Shown in pieces: positions 1-11,787 of a DNA stretch of 64,000 bases. A program made the translations under genes and the position numbers. This DNA is from Myrica gale (Eukaryota; Streptophyta; Magnoliopsida; Fagales; Myricaceae): the NCBI GenBank assembly GCA_963930655.1, contig OZ005605.1, positions 22,079,501-22,143,500 of the forward strand, read 5' to 3'. Under the pieces are notes generated by a model, which saw only the letters and a list, made by a program, of their open reading frames with translations, did not search any database and had not been told where the DNA came from. The number at the start of each line of letters is the position of its first letter. Within the stretch, counting starts at the first letter, position 1.

Positions 1-252
1 TCAAGGCGTGAAAGGTTTGTGCATGGACACTTTTATTCTTCAAGTTGATAGTTTAGGATCTGCTTCTAATGTTGGAGTTCATTTTTATCTACGGAAGAGT
101 AGAATTTTGGTTTTCTGAAATTATTTTCGGTCAAAAGATAATATCTTGGATATCAGTTATAGAAATCAAAGCCTCTTATGGATTACATAAAATGGGATTT
201 TCGGAAAATGTGATGCAATGGTATTTATCTTCCATATGTGGGTATGTTGCAG

Positions 253-864
253 GGAGGAGTTGGAGAAACAGAGAGCTCACGAGCGATATATGAAATTGCA
301 AGAGCAGGGGAAAACGGAACAAGCTAAGAAAGATTTAGGTGATTGAACATATAGACTACTTTTCATTTCTCATTTTTTGTCTTGAAAGATTAGTTATCCT
401 GAAATTGCCAATAATAGGGTTTGTTTGCAAGTTCCAAATACATCTGGTACCTTTTTCTCTCATACTTGCATGTCCTTTGACATCAACTGAATCTTGATGG
501 TCTATTGACTATGACTCCATAGAAAGTGAGTGATGTAGAGAAGAAAACTCATGGGCGTGAATCTACCAAATTTGAACAGTTTTTTAGATGTTCCTTGTCT
601 TGGCTCCTTGTGTAAGACGTGATTATATGAAGTACAACCTTTTGATGTCTCGTATTGGTTGTTTGTGCAGAGCGTTTATCCCTTATACGTCAACAAAGGT
701 TAGAAGCTGCTAAAAAGCGAGAAGAAGAAAAAGCTGGTAAAGTTTGACTCTGTCATAATTATAGGTTTCCTTGAATTTCGTTTGCTGATATCTAACATCT
801 TTAAACTGATAAACTGCCAACTGTTTCAGCCAGGGAACAGAAGAAGGTCGAAGCTCGCAAATGA
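253..864 (+). CDS. 28 kDa heat- and acid-stable phosphoprotein-like (PDAP1/HASPP28), 3' exons only
   Basis: These are the last three coding exons of a gene that begins before the window: 253-338, 671-736 and 830-864. Each boundary has AG/GT signals and the phases join cleanly. The peptide is extremely charged. It reads REELEKQRAHERYMKLQEQG, then a lysine-rich stretch, then ERLSLIRQQRLEAAKKREEE, and ends KKVEARK before the stop at 862-864. That order is the conserved C-terminal half of the PAP1/HASPP28 family, a small basic eukaryotic phosphoprotein with a predicted coiled coil. In animals it is linked to PDGF-A binding and casein kinase substrates; its plant role is poorly defined. The N-terminal half lies outside the window. 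The 3' UTR probably runs to about 1130. Confidence is high on family, since nearly every residue fits. Confidence 0.88.
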
Positions 865-2079
865 CCTTCCTGGAAAGTGTGATGCGGGAGAGGCACGCCC
901 ATGAAATGCCAACTGTTCTTGGCTGAAGAAAACATTGGCCCTCTTTGGTTTACTTGCTAGTAGATTTATTATTGAACGTTATCATTCTATGTTGGTACTT
1001 GTGCAAACATTTTTTCTTTCCTTCTGTATAGCGAATGGATATCTACATCTTCTCAGAAAGGTTGTAGTCGTTTTTATTTGTATACAAGATGTTATATATC
1101 CCCATATACTGGGAACTTTACCGTGACATGATGGTAGGCGTTTTATGGAACAACTGGTGGTTATAGTGAAAGCATTTCATATCAATTTCTGCTGTCCTTG
1201 TTTGGTTTGCACCAACCCTGTCATCAATATATCACGTAGAATTTGTTGAAAAGGAATTGTTTTGGATCTGCTTGATGCACTCGATTCTTTGTATGAGGTG
1301 GCATAGAAATAGTTCCATGGCAATGCATTAATCCCAGCACCACTATATGAATTGAATCCAGAAATCGGTGAAAACTTTGAATACTTCGCATTTACTTGGA
1401 ATGAAAAATCGGCTTCACGGGGTCCATTGTTGAAGCTGATTTACATGATCTGCAGATGCTGAAGCTGCGATTAATATGCAAATCAATGTTGAAACTCGGT
1501 TGTGCGTGGAAAAAATGACTATGTTATAGGGGTACTACGTCAATGAATTAGGACCATCTACTCTATTCCAGTTGGGGTCGGGGTCGGATAGTATGGACTC
1601 TACAATAGGATTAATTTGTGTAGATTTCTCTTTAAATTGTAACAAGGATTTCATAGGGATACCCTTGGCAAAGTGTCTTTATCTGAGAAGGGTGATTACA
1701 AATTAACCTGTAATTTTGGACAGGGAGGACAAATCAAAGTCACCTTTGACAAAGGTGCCATCGGGGAATACGTTATAATTGTTCTTCCTCCAGAAGCAGG
1801 GAAGTAAAAGTTATGAAGCAGAAACAGAAATAAAAAATAAATGTCACCGAAAAGCATTTATCCAAATATTTAAAGAGAGGCAGCCAAATGGCACCCAATT
1901 GAACAGGTGGCAAATCTAGGCGATGTATATCTCTCCAGCACACTTCCCGTTCGCCGACGCTTCGGTTGTAACTTGGAAGCAAGCGATCTCACGCTGACAA
2001 GCTCTTCGTCTTCGACAAAGCGAAAAGGACCGGATTTTCAACTGTTTGAAGTACCCCAAAGAAAGCAGGGCTCTCAACT
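865..2079. other. Non-coding: 3' UTR of the phosphoprotein gene and promoter/5' UTR of the next gene
   Basis: No convincing coding segment was found. The first few hundred bases after the stop look like 3' UTR. The last 200-300 bases before 2080 should hold the promoter and 5' UTR of the small membrane protein gene. An open frame at 1907-2461 overlaps that gene in another phase and has no recognisable protein character. Confidence 0.5.
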
Positions 2080-2448
2080 ATGTCTGATCCCCACCAAGAC
2101 CCTAATCCCCCTCAGAACCTTCCTCCTCCTTCAAATAAAATCCCCGGCAATTCCAGTACTAGCGGCGACAACGAGTTCTCGGGTCACAAATACCGATACC
2201 CGAATCCGCGGGACACAACAAATCCTGACCCGGCAACGCTCCGAGAGCAATGGAGGTACGCCACCAGACAGTACAGCAGGTGGTACTCTAGCGCCTGGGG
2301 CGCAGCCATTCTCGCTGGAATCTCCTTCTTCGCCCTTGGCTGGATCATCAAGGGCTCCAATCCCCTCCCTTCTTCCCACGATAAGCATCCCGAGCCTTCC
2401 TCCTCCTCCTCTTCTTCTACCCATGATGCAGATGAAGCTCGCGGCTGA
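2080..2448 (+). CDS. Small single-pass membrane protein, plant-conserved type, function unknown
   Basis: A 122-residue protein from the ATG at 2080. Residues 1-35 are rich in Pro, Asn and Ser. Residues 37-70 form a basic/aromatic segment with NPDPATLREQWRYATRQYSR. A single hydrophobic helix lies at about 71-91 (WGAAILAGISFFALGW core), and the tail is a Ser-rich acidic stretch ending DADEARG. I recognise the type as a short uncharacterised plant membrane protein but know no assigned activity. Codon use and composition are clearly coding compared with the flanks. The TGA at 2446-2448 is followed six bases later by a good donor (GTGAGT, from 2454), so the 3' UTR is probably spliced, with a candidate next exon at 3904 after TTGCAG. 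Orientation is the same as the upstream gene, about 1.2 kb away. Confidence 0.75.
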   Translation: MSDPHQDPNPPQNLPPPSNKIPGNSSTSGDNEFSGHKYRYPNPRDTTNPDPATLREQWRYATRQYSRWYSSAWGAAILAGISFFALGWIIKGSNPLPSSHDKHPEPSSSSSSSTHDADEARG

Positions 2449-2453
2449 AGTGG

Positions 2454-3903
2454 GTGAGTAGTTATGATCTCTATTCTTGTTCAGTTCTGATTGGTGGTTT
2501 TTGGTTTCTGGTCTTGTCCAGGGATTGGGGCCCGTTTCCTGGGTCGCTTGACATGTTTTCAGCACCTTTATTTGTTTCTCTTGAGCGTTGGACCAGTAAT
2601 TAGCTGTGGAAAAGTCGAATTTTTGCATTAACAAAAATATCAGGCTCTATTTTTCATATCTTAGATTGAATTGGTATTTCTGCAATGTTGTCGGTGGTTT
2701 TCATGTTTTATTTTTTTCAATTTGGTATGCCTTGAGCAGCATTGAATCATGGTGAGGTGATCTTATTAACCATACAGTACGTGGATGCTTCTTCTAACGG
2801 TATAAACTACCAATGACAAGTATCGGCCACGTGAGTGCTGGTATCGAATTTAGGTTTAGTAGGTGAAGATGTTCACTAGTATTTCAGCATTCTCGATCCC
2901 CATTTGGGACTTCACTTGGATAATTGTGTGTTCCACTAAATTTGTAGGTATTAATTTTTAAGTTTTATGGTGATGGTAACGTTGTGTTCTGAGTTCATCA
3001 TGATTACACATGTGCTTGCACCTTTAAGGATCTATGGCCTGTGGAACTTGCGTAATTAGTTGCGCAACTATACATGGGTGATTTGAACTCATAATTTTTA
3101 GTTCTTGGTGCCAATGTCTCTTATCTTAGCACTGTATTAGTGATTAAGAGAGCGAGTTTTGTAACTGTTTGTAGACTGCTCGTGTCTTGTTGAATGTAGC
3201 ATGGGGCTTCCGAAGGTCAAAGTAATGTTGTTTATGCAGTTTCCTAAGAGCTACTAAAACTAGCTGGAAGAGAGAGAGGGAGAGAGAGAGAGAACCCATG
3301 CCAGGGGGTGTTCAACCTAAGTTTGGTAATTAAGAATGCCCCCCCTCTCTCTTGTATTTCTCTCTTGCTATCAAACTGCATGTCTTCGTGAGTGTGATCA
3401 TCACTATCCCAAAGTGATTTGGCGTCATGCCCTTTGCATATATGACTTCGTTCGGATCTTGTTAATCACCTGTTAAAACTTGTAAGCAGGAAAGATTCAC
3501 TATCAATGCGCTCCCCAGAAGAGACCTTTTTGAATGGGACAAACTGTACTTCTTATGTTCTAGTGTCCTTTCACAATCCATGACTTCCAATTTACTCTGC
3601 TGCCTAATTGGGTCGCTGCCTCGTCTGCACATATTCTTTCATACCTATTTCCTGCGTCTTCAATCTTTGTTCCAAATGAGCACTCTTTCTAGTAGAAAGG
3701 GTCTCTGGTCTCCATTAAACTAAGAAGTTCCATAGTGTAACCAGAAAACCAGAACTCTAGGGTGATGCAGAAGCCCTGCTCCAGTTTTTTCAAATTTTTA
3801 TTTGAATTTATAAAATCCCTACATTATGTGCTATATATGTTCATGCTACTCGATTCAATTCCCTGGTATAGATTACTGATTTATGTTGGAATGGTGATTG
3901 CAG
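2454..3903 (+). other. Probable intron in the 3' UTR of the membrane protein gene
   Basis: The donor GTGAGT at 2454 and acceptor TTGCAG ending at 3903 bracket non-coding sequence rich in T. The exon after it (from 3904, donor-like GTATCATA after about 3992) carries no long frame, so it is read as untranslated. Inferred from splice signals only. Confidence 0.4.
3268..3293. repeat. GA microsatellite
   Basis: A short purine run made almost only of GA units (one GGG interruption), inside the presumed 3' UTR intron. Confidence 0.8.
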
Positions 3904-4748
3904 ATACCTCAGCGCAATAAGGATGGCAGTATTCAATCCAGGGATCCCATAAGTGAACCTTACTCTGTTTTTGCTGTACAGTCTCTTAAAGGTATCATAA
4001 ATTTATTTTTCTTCTTTTGGGGGCTAGGTGTAATTGGATCATAAATGTCATGGACCGAGGAATCAGAGTTCAGTGCGCCGTTGTGGCCTTTCTGACATTC
4101 CATGTTTTCTTGAGCAATTGTATGATGTGTGCTGTCAAAGATCCATATTTTCTTTTTGCAGCTGATTTTTTTTGGTAAATATTCATCTTACCAGGAAACG
4201 CAACGCTCCCAGTTTTAGTTCTTTGCTTTTGTTTCAGAATGAGGGAAAAAATACAGCAGACACGTCATTATCTCTGGGATATACATATACTGTATAGTTA
4301 CGTAATTTACATATGAACGCCCTCACTCGGCCAAGGGTCAATTTGTCCGTTTGTACAGATGAAAGAAAAGGAAAGAGCAGCGTTGCAATATTCATCAAAG
4401 CTAGTCTTTACATCAACAACCCAAAATAACCAAAGCTGAATATAACTGAAGTTGTCAAATAATTTTAGTAATACAATAAAGGAAAAAGTAGGAACGCTGG
4501 GGGTGCAAATAGAATAATAAAAAAACAAAGAACAGGCGCATATCTTATGGATCCCAAGCTTTCAGGCCACGGGAACAAGATCTATCGTTTCCGAAGCATA
4601 ATCTGCAATTCCCAGACAAGAAAACGCAAAATGCTCAAACAGTAAATCTTCTGTTGACACTGCTTTTTGGATCACTTGGGCGACCTGTACAAGGATATGG
4701 AAAGGGCATAGAAATTCAAATATGAGAAATTTTTACTCTTCTCTGGTC

Positions 4749-7165
4749 TTAAGCAGAGCAACATCCGGCTTGCTTCACAGCGGATACATCATCCTTGGTT
4801 CCGACATTGATTGTTTGTCCTCTGGGCAAGGCTGCCGGGTCATCCCCAATGTCAAGGGCCTTCCTGCTTACAACATGATATATTTGTGTCAGCACTTCTG
4901 TGAAGGCATTCTCAACATTCATGGCCTCAAGGGCAGATGTTTCGATGAAAAAGGTTTTCTCTCGCTCAGCAAAAGCCTTGGAATCTTCAGTGGAAACAGC
5001 TCGCAGGTGCCGCAGGTCTGCTTTGTTTCCTACGAGCATGATCACAATGTTGGCATCTGTGTGATCCCGAAGCTCCTTCAGCCATCTCTCCACATTTTCA
5101 AATGTAACATGTCGGGTAACATCGTAGACTAGTAAAGCGCCAACAGCACCTCGATAATAGGCACTCGTGATTGCACGATACCTTGAGCAAAGAAAGCATG
5201 ACATAAGAAGAATATAATCAAGCATTATTATGACACCCACTAAATATAGCATGATGCACACAAGATGATGTGGGACTCACAAGAAATGATGCCGATAGCT
5301 TTAAGCTTTGGAGGGAGCTTTTTATTAAAAATAATCAGCATTTTCTTATTTTCAAAATTTCTTCAGGTTTTATGATAAACCATGGGCCATGAATTGCTAC
5401 CACATCAGCCGGGCTTGTTTTCAAAAATATCCACTTCATTGTAAGGGTTTCATCAAATACAAAGAGGCCTCAATATCAACAGCGGGAAAAAATTTCAAGA
5501 TGAATGAACAATTTATGAACTGTGACTACAATTTGCAGGAGAGCTTTTGTCTTTTTATCACTGACGTTTGGTCCTTCCTTTCTTCAGTCTTATTTTTTTT
5601 CTATTTTTGTATCTTCCTTCATATATAATCTGAACACCGTAGTATGGTTTTCACAGCATTGTTGGATAACTATAAACTACTCAACAAGAACGGACAAATT
5701 AATCTTGAAGCTAACAGTCATGTCAGCAAGAATGACTCGATTGTTCAAACAGCTTAATATCCAACGAAAGAGCAAACATGATTAAAGGGGAAAGGAGTCT
5801 TTGAAAACTCTTGCTAAGTGAATTTGCACAGTAAAACTTCGATTTTGACATAAAAGAGCATAACAACCGTGAACGGACAAACCATGAAAACCTGAAACTT
5901 CTGAATTGTATAAAGAAGCTTACCAGAAGGAAGGCTGGGCACGGGAGTCCCAAGAAACAGAAAGAGGGATTAAACCTGAAGGTTCCACCAGCTGAACGGA
6001 CTACTTTCTAATCAAGTGGAGGGGGGAAAGGACAAACCAGAGTGCATGCCATTAATAATTAACTAACTAACTTGGTAGTGATACTTTAAGAAGGTCTCCA
6101 AGATTGACAAGTTTCCCTGAAAGTAACCTAATTTCTAAGTTTGAACAGTAGTGTTGCAGCACAGAGTGGGGTATGGAGGTGGTGATTCCAGTGCCTTGGA
6201 AGAGAGGAGGAGGAGAAGGACAGAAGCTTCGAATTTTTCCTACATTTTCCAACTCTTTTGGGTATAATTTTCCGTTGACCATGAAGATCTGTTTCTTTAG
6301 CTAACACTTTCCAACTGAACCAAACACAACAGAGAAACCATGAAAATAATTTCTGGAAAATATATGTCGCCAAAACAAACGGAGGGGTCCAAGTACTTCA
6401 TCAACCAGGTCATTCATACATCAACAACCATGTTATTCATTGTGATGATGGTTTCATAATCACAATTTAATGCAACAATCCTAGTGACTACGTATACTGA
6501 AGATTTAGGAAAAAAAAGAGACTACGTATACTGAAGAATGTAGCATTGCAAACCAGTTCGATAAGGGAATATCATCGTCAGTAGTAGAAGATATACTAGC
6601 GCAGTTATCATTTGTCTTGTGAAGGCTCCATATAGGTGTCCATGTAGAAAATTCTGACGCCCGGTCAAGTATTGCACAATCATTTAGCTGAGTTGGGTTA
6701 AATTTTTCATTTTCAACAAAAGTCCAATCGCCATTTCTTTTCCTTCACTCAGTTTTCTTCCCAACCAAGCAGTGTCAATGAAGGAAAATCCAAGGCATAC
6801 AAACACATACAACCCTACGGAACATAATTAAAGGCATATTCAAGATCTATGAAACACACAAAATTCCAGAACAAATGCAATTTCAAGATCCGGGAAAGAC
6901 CCAAATCCAAATGACAGAATGGGAAATAGGATAGGGGTGAAAACCTTTCTTGGCCAGCGGTGTCCCAAATCTGGGCCTTGACGACCTTATCATCAACCCG
7001 GATGCTTCTCGTGGCGAACTCGACCCCAATAGTGGACTTTGATTCCAGGCTAAACTCGTTCTTCGTGAACCTCGACAACAGGTTCGATTTGCCGACACCC
7101 GAGTCCCCGATCAGTACCACCTTGAACAAGTAATCGTAATCATCATCCGCTCTGTACGCCCCCAT
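4749..7165 (-). CDS. RABA1F: Rab GTPase, RABA1 (Rab11) class, RABA1f-like
   Basis: Two exons on the minus strand, 7165-6945 and 5181-4749, separated by a 1,763-bp intron with GT/AG ends; they join within the Arg codon of GQER. The product is 217 residues, the usual length for RABA1f. Visible motifs are P-loop GDSGVGKS (20-27), switch I with STIGVEF (44-50), switch [10 protein letters not shown] (67-74), NKAD (126-129) and SAL (156-158). The C-terminus is GCCSA, with two cysteines for double geranylgeranylation. RABA1 proteins act at the trans-Golgi network/recycling endosome in secretion to the plasma membrane. The start is the ATG of [15 protein letters not shown], which matches the family exactly; in-frame upstream sequence is not conserved. 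All catalytic motifs are intact, so the gene should be functional. Confidence 0.95.
5182..6944 (-). other. Long intron of the RABA1f-like gene
   Basis: Non-coding and T-rich in the transcript sense. It contains a short imperfect direct repeat near 6485-6535 (GACTACGTATACTGAAGA twice). No transposon ends or hidden exon were recognised. Confidence 0.7.
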
Positions 7166-8835
7166 CTCCAACACAACTATCTTTAAAGCCCCCCTGTATA
7201 AGATAGAAAATACGAGACAAAATCGCAGTTTTATGGTGTCACACAAGCATGCTGTCTATGTTTCTGTTTGTTTGTGCGCGCGTGTGGAGGTATTTAAATG
7301 AGAATAGATTCGTGGGAAAAGCACAATCGAGGTGAGAAAAACTGAAACAGCGAGCTGGACGCGTGGAACAGGGATTCTTTAGTTGGCACTTGGCAGAACG
7401 TAGTGGCAATAGTTTTTTCCTTTTTGAGTTAATTATATTTTTAAAATTTTGAGAATCTTTTTAAAATTTATTGAAATTTGTGAAAAGTTTGAAGCACGTG
7501 TAAAAATTGAAAATTTTAAAATATGTGTAAAATTTTGGTCAAACAAATGTCAATTTTTTGGCAAATTTTTCAGTGGCAATGGGTAAATTCCTAAAGTTGG
7601 GTTGGTTACATTTTCATCAATTTTCACCTAATTATCGATTCTTTTAGCTTCCTGACATACTTTTTTGGACGGACAGCGATTTATAAGAAGGTGGGTTGGA
7701 ATTTATGGTTCAATGGGTGTCATGAGTGGAACCTACTATTTGGTCTTTATTGCACCAACGCCTCTGAGTGATATCATTAAAGATGAGAGAGTAATTAACA
7801 ATATAACTTAGAAAAAAAAAGAGTAATTAACAATATAGATAAACTACCACTTTTATAACGTTAATTTCAAATCTCATATACGTACCTTTTGAGTAAATAT
7901 CTTATGCGAAAAATATGATAATTATTTGGATATGCCAATAGTCTTAATTGGTCCATTTTGACGGGTATGTTTAGCTGTTGGCCCAAAATGTTCCCGAAAA
8001 TCATTCGGCATTTGGGCTTATAACTTAACGAAGGATTTGGGCTCGAGTCTATTGGTTTGTGGGATGGATCCAAAGACTAATGGACTCCCGAAAATAAGGA
8101 AACCCAACTTATCCTAAAATCAACCCCGACAAGACTTTTATGCTAAGAAGTAATGGGTGCGCTCTAGTGCTAATTGTCACATTGTATGATAGATTGGTTC
8201 AAACATTGTACTCTATTTTAAGAAGAGTAATGAAAAGGGATAGGTGGGAAAGTCGGGAACAATAAGACAAGGGTGATATTCTGCTAAAACTCATCTCAAT
8301 CCCAGACATACGTAAATAGTTTGAGAAGGTGATGTTCATGACATTAGTGTTCATGTACAAGCCGAACATTTATGTGTAAAACTTGTTTGAACTAATTTTC
8401 AGCGAATTACTTTGTATTTGGAAATTTTTTAATACGCGGCTGACAAGGTGGTGTTCGACCACTAAAAAAAATTCAAAACCGAACATTTAAAATCTTAAAA
8501 ATTTCAACACATATAACTAACTATTTTTCACATAAACTTCGATATCTTTTCAAAACAAATTCTTTTAAATTTGTTCTTTCTATACCCACTAAACTCTAAT
8601 ATTTTTTTATTAAAAAATTTCATCAAATATTTTTTTAAAATTTTGCCAACTTTTTTCAAACCGAATAAAACTTTAATGTACCTAAATATTCACACTATTG
8701 TCAAAACAGAATTATTATAGAAGTTAAAGATCAAATTGGTAGAAAAAAAATTAAAATATAGAAGTGATTGGGGGGCCAGATTTCTAAGACAATGGTTTTA
8801 ACTTGTTTTTAGAATTTGCTTGAAAAGTGCATGAA
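7166..8835. other. AT-rich intergenic region upstream of the Rab gene
   Basis: The first few hundred bases are the presumed Rab promoter/5' UTR, including a GTTT/GCGC simple stretch near 7265. The remainder is very AT-rich. A small direct repeat (GAGTAATTAACAATATA) occurs twice near 7788-7840. No coding gene was found. Confidence 0.5.
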
Positions 8836-8843
8836 CCTGTATT

Positions 8844-8993
8844 CACCGGCGGAGGTAGGGGGGCGAACTGGGGCCACTGCCCCGGTTTGCTCCCTAAAAC
8901 AACAAACTTTTACACCTAATTTTTTTTTTCAACTAATTTTTTTTTTTACTATTTTGTTGCCCCCCATTAATCAGCTTCCTGCCTCCGCTTATG
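8844..8993. mobile_element. Small hAT-type MITE with perfect 8-bp target-site duplication
   Basis: A 150-bp segment is flanked on both sides by CCTGTATT (8836-8843 and 8994-9001). Its ends are imperfect inverted repeats: CACCGGCGGAGG at the left, and CATAAGCGGAGG as reverse complement of the right. The interior is a GGGG/CCCC-rich arm followed by T-runs. An 8-bp duplication and a C/T-A-x-x-GGCGGA-like terminus are typical of hAT superfamily elements. There is no coding capacity, so it is a non-autonomous deletion derivative. Confidence 0.75.
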
Positions 8994-9001
8994 CCTGTAT
9001 T

Positions 9002-11287
9002 TGCTTGTAGCACCGTGATAGAAAACAAAACATCAATTCCTACTTCCCCTGTTTGTTTTTTTGTTCATAGGCTTTGCATATCAATGTATCATATTATTTA
9101 CATTAATACAAATTCAACAGAAAAAGAAAAGGAAAGTTGCATTTATAAAGACCCGCAATCTGTAGGACAAGAACAATCCCATCGACCTAGATGACTGTTC
9201 CAATACCTTTGTGGGAGAACACGGGGATGGGCATGTCTCACTCGGCCACTCGGCACATGCCACGTTAGTACTTTCAGTACTCCAAACAGCCATGTCTACG
9301 TGTGTCCGAGCTCCTCTTCTGACGAAGAAGAAAAAAAAAAGAGCTCCTCTTCCGATCCGGAATTCCAAACACCTGCAACTTCTTGGGAGAGAGAGAGAGA
9401 GACAGATTAGACGTTGTGTGGGGGTCGTTGTGGTATGTCATATGTCATACGCGATGGTTCATGCAAATCACAGGATGGGTGTGACGTGGAGAGGAAATAT
9501 CTGCGGCAGAACCCCCCGTGATATATCTTAGTCGCTCAATCAAATCCGACAATAATATGGCACTGTTCGCATCAGTGTACACGTAATTTATCTGCACTGC
9601 TCTGACTCAACCAAAGTTGACGGGGTCAACAACCACTCCTATCTCCTACATTTTCAGATGATCATCAGGATGCAGCGAGGAAGAGAGGTCTTCATTTGAC
9701 GTTCTCAGTATCTAAACAACTGCTCACGGTCTTGAAACATCGGTACTTTTCCGTTTTTGGTAAGGTCTTCTGATTCGTCCAAGCAAATATACGGTTCCAA
9801 CTTGCAACGAGACTTGGCAGCGATAATCGGATCAGAGAGCCTAATTGGATGAACGGGTTCCTATAATTACCTTCCCTCGGCTGATTATTATATTGAATTG
9901 AGAGTTGGTACCTTTTGGTATGTGCCGTAGTACCAGCCATAACTGATTGTACAAGCCTACTACAAGTCTACAAGCTCTTGCGCGGGATAGTTTGCAAGAT
10001 CAGAATCACATCACCTTGAACTAAAGTATTGTTGTCGATTTCTTTGGGATTTCACTGTAAAGGATCCACTTGTATTTCTCCAGTAACGAGAATAAAATCA
10101 TGATGATCTAATTTATCTTGCTCATGGATTAGATTATGCTAACTCATACATAAATTCTAGATACTTAAATATTGGGTGAGGGACGAAAAGACAGCAGCAC
10201 TTGTCCCCCACAGGCCACTCCGCCACTGATTTTGATTATGAAAATTAGACCTTACCGTATATTTTGTGTTTGTGGGACATGGCATGCAATTCCGTATTTT
10301 CTAGTACCTTAGTCTGCTGAGGAGCCCCGCAAAGCAATAGACCATCTACCCTAAGACGACACGTCGAGGCTATGGCCTGTACCTTCACCAGTCACCTCAT
10401 TTATTAGTTTATGTATTGTACTAGATTTATCCATCGCTTCCTAACGCACTTTATTTATTATACTAGACTTTCGGTATTGCTAAGTTATTGTTTGGAAAAT
10501 AAAATGCAAAGATCCTGCTATATTTGATCATTCAGGAAGCTATGGCCCATCAAACATTTTGTCAACGTGACTTACCCCAATATTACTTTCTTCCTGCACA
10601 CGACTTCCCACAAATTTGTTTGAAACGGAAGGCTAATTAATACTCTTTTTGTTCGATTTTTCTGTAGAATGCCGTAGCCATTGAAGCAATGAAGTCTGTG
10701 GTGAATGGTGACGAAGTTATTCTTTGGTCCAAAGAAGATGATGTTAAGTACATAACTCACCAAATGACGATTACTTTTAAGATTGCTATATGTGAAATTG
10801 GTTCTCTCCTTCTGCATCCGTTGGCGTAGACATGTAAAACTAAACCAAATTAAAACATCCTGCTTCTTCTAGTTGAGTTCTTATAATTATCCGTTTGTAT
10901 AGCTAGATCCAGTGCCCCAGCTTGCATCTATCCCAGTACAGATAATACGATTTCGTCCTTGATTATCTGGAAATACATGAAAGGCCGTGGTTATGAACCC
11001 ACGCACCAAGAAAAGAAACATAAAGGTCGCAGCTTGGCCTAAAATTAATGAAGTGGTGCCGTGGTGGTGTAAAAAATGCTTAACCCAGATTTGAAGTCTT
11101 CGCGAGTGAGCAAGTTAAACCCAAAAGCTGGCGGAATTTATGAGAATGATATCACCTCAATTGGATGCATGCTAGTTCACATTAATGGCATACGTCCACT
11201 AAATCACTAATATGTTCATACTAGCTGTCTAATTCTTATGGTAGCGAGTCAAATTCCCACCTGTCATATATCCGGTGCTAAAGATAA
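9002..11287. other. Intergenic, no gene recognised
   Basis: Contains a GA run near 9389-9403 and a solitary hAT-like end at about 10215-10228 (CCACTCCGCCACTG, whose reverse complement begins CAGTGGCGGAG) with no partner end found. One open stretch at 10666-10822 (+) follows an acceptor-like TCTGTAG and reads NAVAIEAMKSVVNGDEVILW onward. It has a coding-like look but I cannot assign it to a family. Confidence 0.4.
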
Positions 11288-11487
11288 GGGGTATGTTTGA
11301 GGGTTAAAATTTTGGGTATTAGAATTTGGGAAATATTATAAAATAAAGACATGTTATGGGAGTTGGTGAAAAAGTGAAGAGAGAGAAGATTTTTAATAAA
11401 TATTATAATAATAAAAAATTATGTGGTAAATTTTTTAGTAGTAAACCTAAAATTTTGAGCCTAATTAATTGGGGCTCAAACATGCCC
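11288..11487. mobile_element. Tourist/PIF-like MITE, copy 1
   Basis: About 200 bp, with terminal inverted repeats GGGTATGTTTGAG (left) and GGGCATGTTTGAG (reverse complement of right). The AT-rich interior is clearly related to the element at 36662-36855; both share the segment around TTGGTGAAAAAGTGAAGAGA. The short flanking duplication here is unclear (AAG on both sides by one reading), so the superfamily is inferred from the related copy, which has a TAA duplication. Confidence 0.6.
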
Positions 11488-11787
11488 AAGATCATCGAGA
11501 GTACATTCCATTTATATTGCTCTGACAAGAAACATAAAGCATTGGTCCATAAATTTGCATATCATCCATGACCGCAAACGCAGCCTCATTTCAACCCTAA
11601 TAAAGAAAAGGATAAACAACACAGATATGAAACAAAGTCAAGCATGGGAACCAGAGCTAGCCAGCTAGCTATCCCATCTCTTCAGCTTCCACCTTCTAAA
11701 TCTGCAATCCAAGAAAGACACAATATTAATACCAAAAGCTTTACAGTTCATACACAACATAAAGTAGAAAACACAAGCTCACAGCCC

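Noticed and set aside
1907..2461. 184-residue open frame overlapping the small membrane protein gene
   Set aside because: Different phase; composition is a Pro/Ser shadow of the real frame starting at 2080, with no conserved features.
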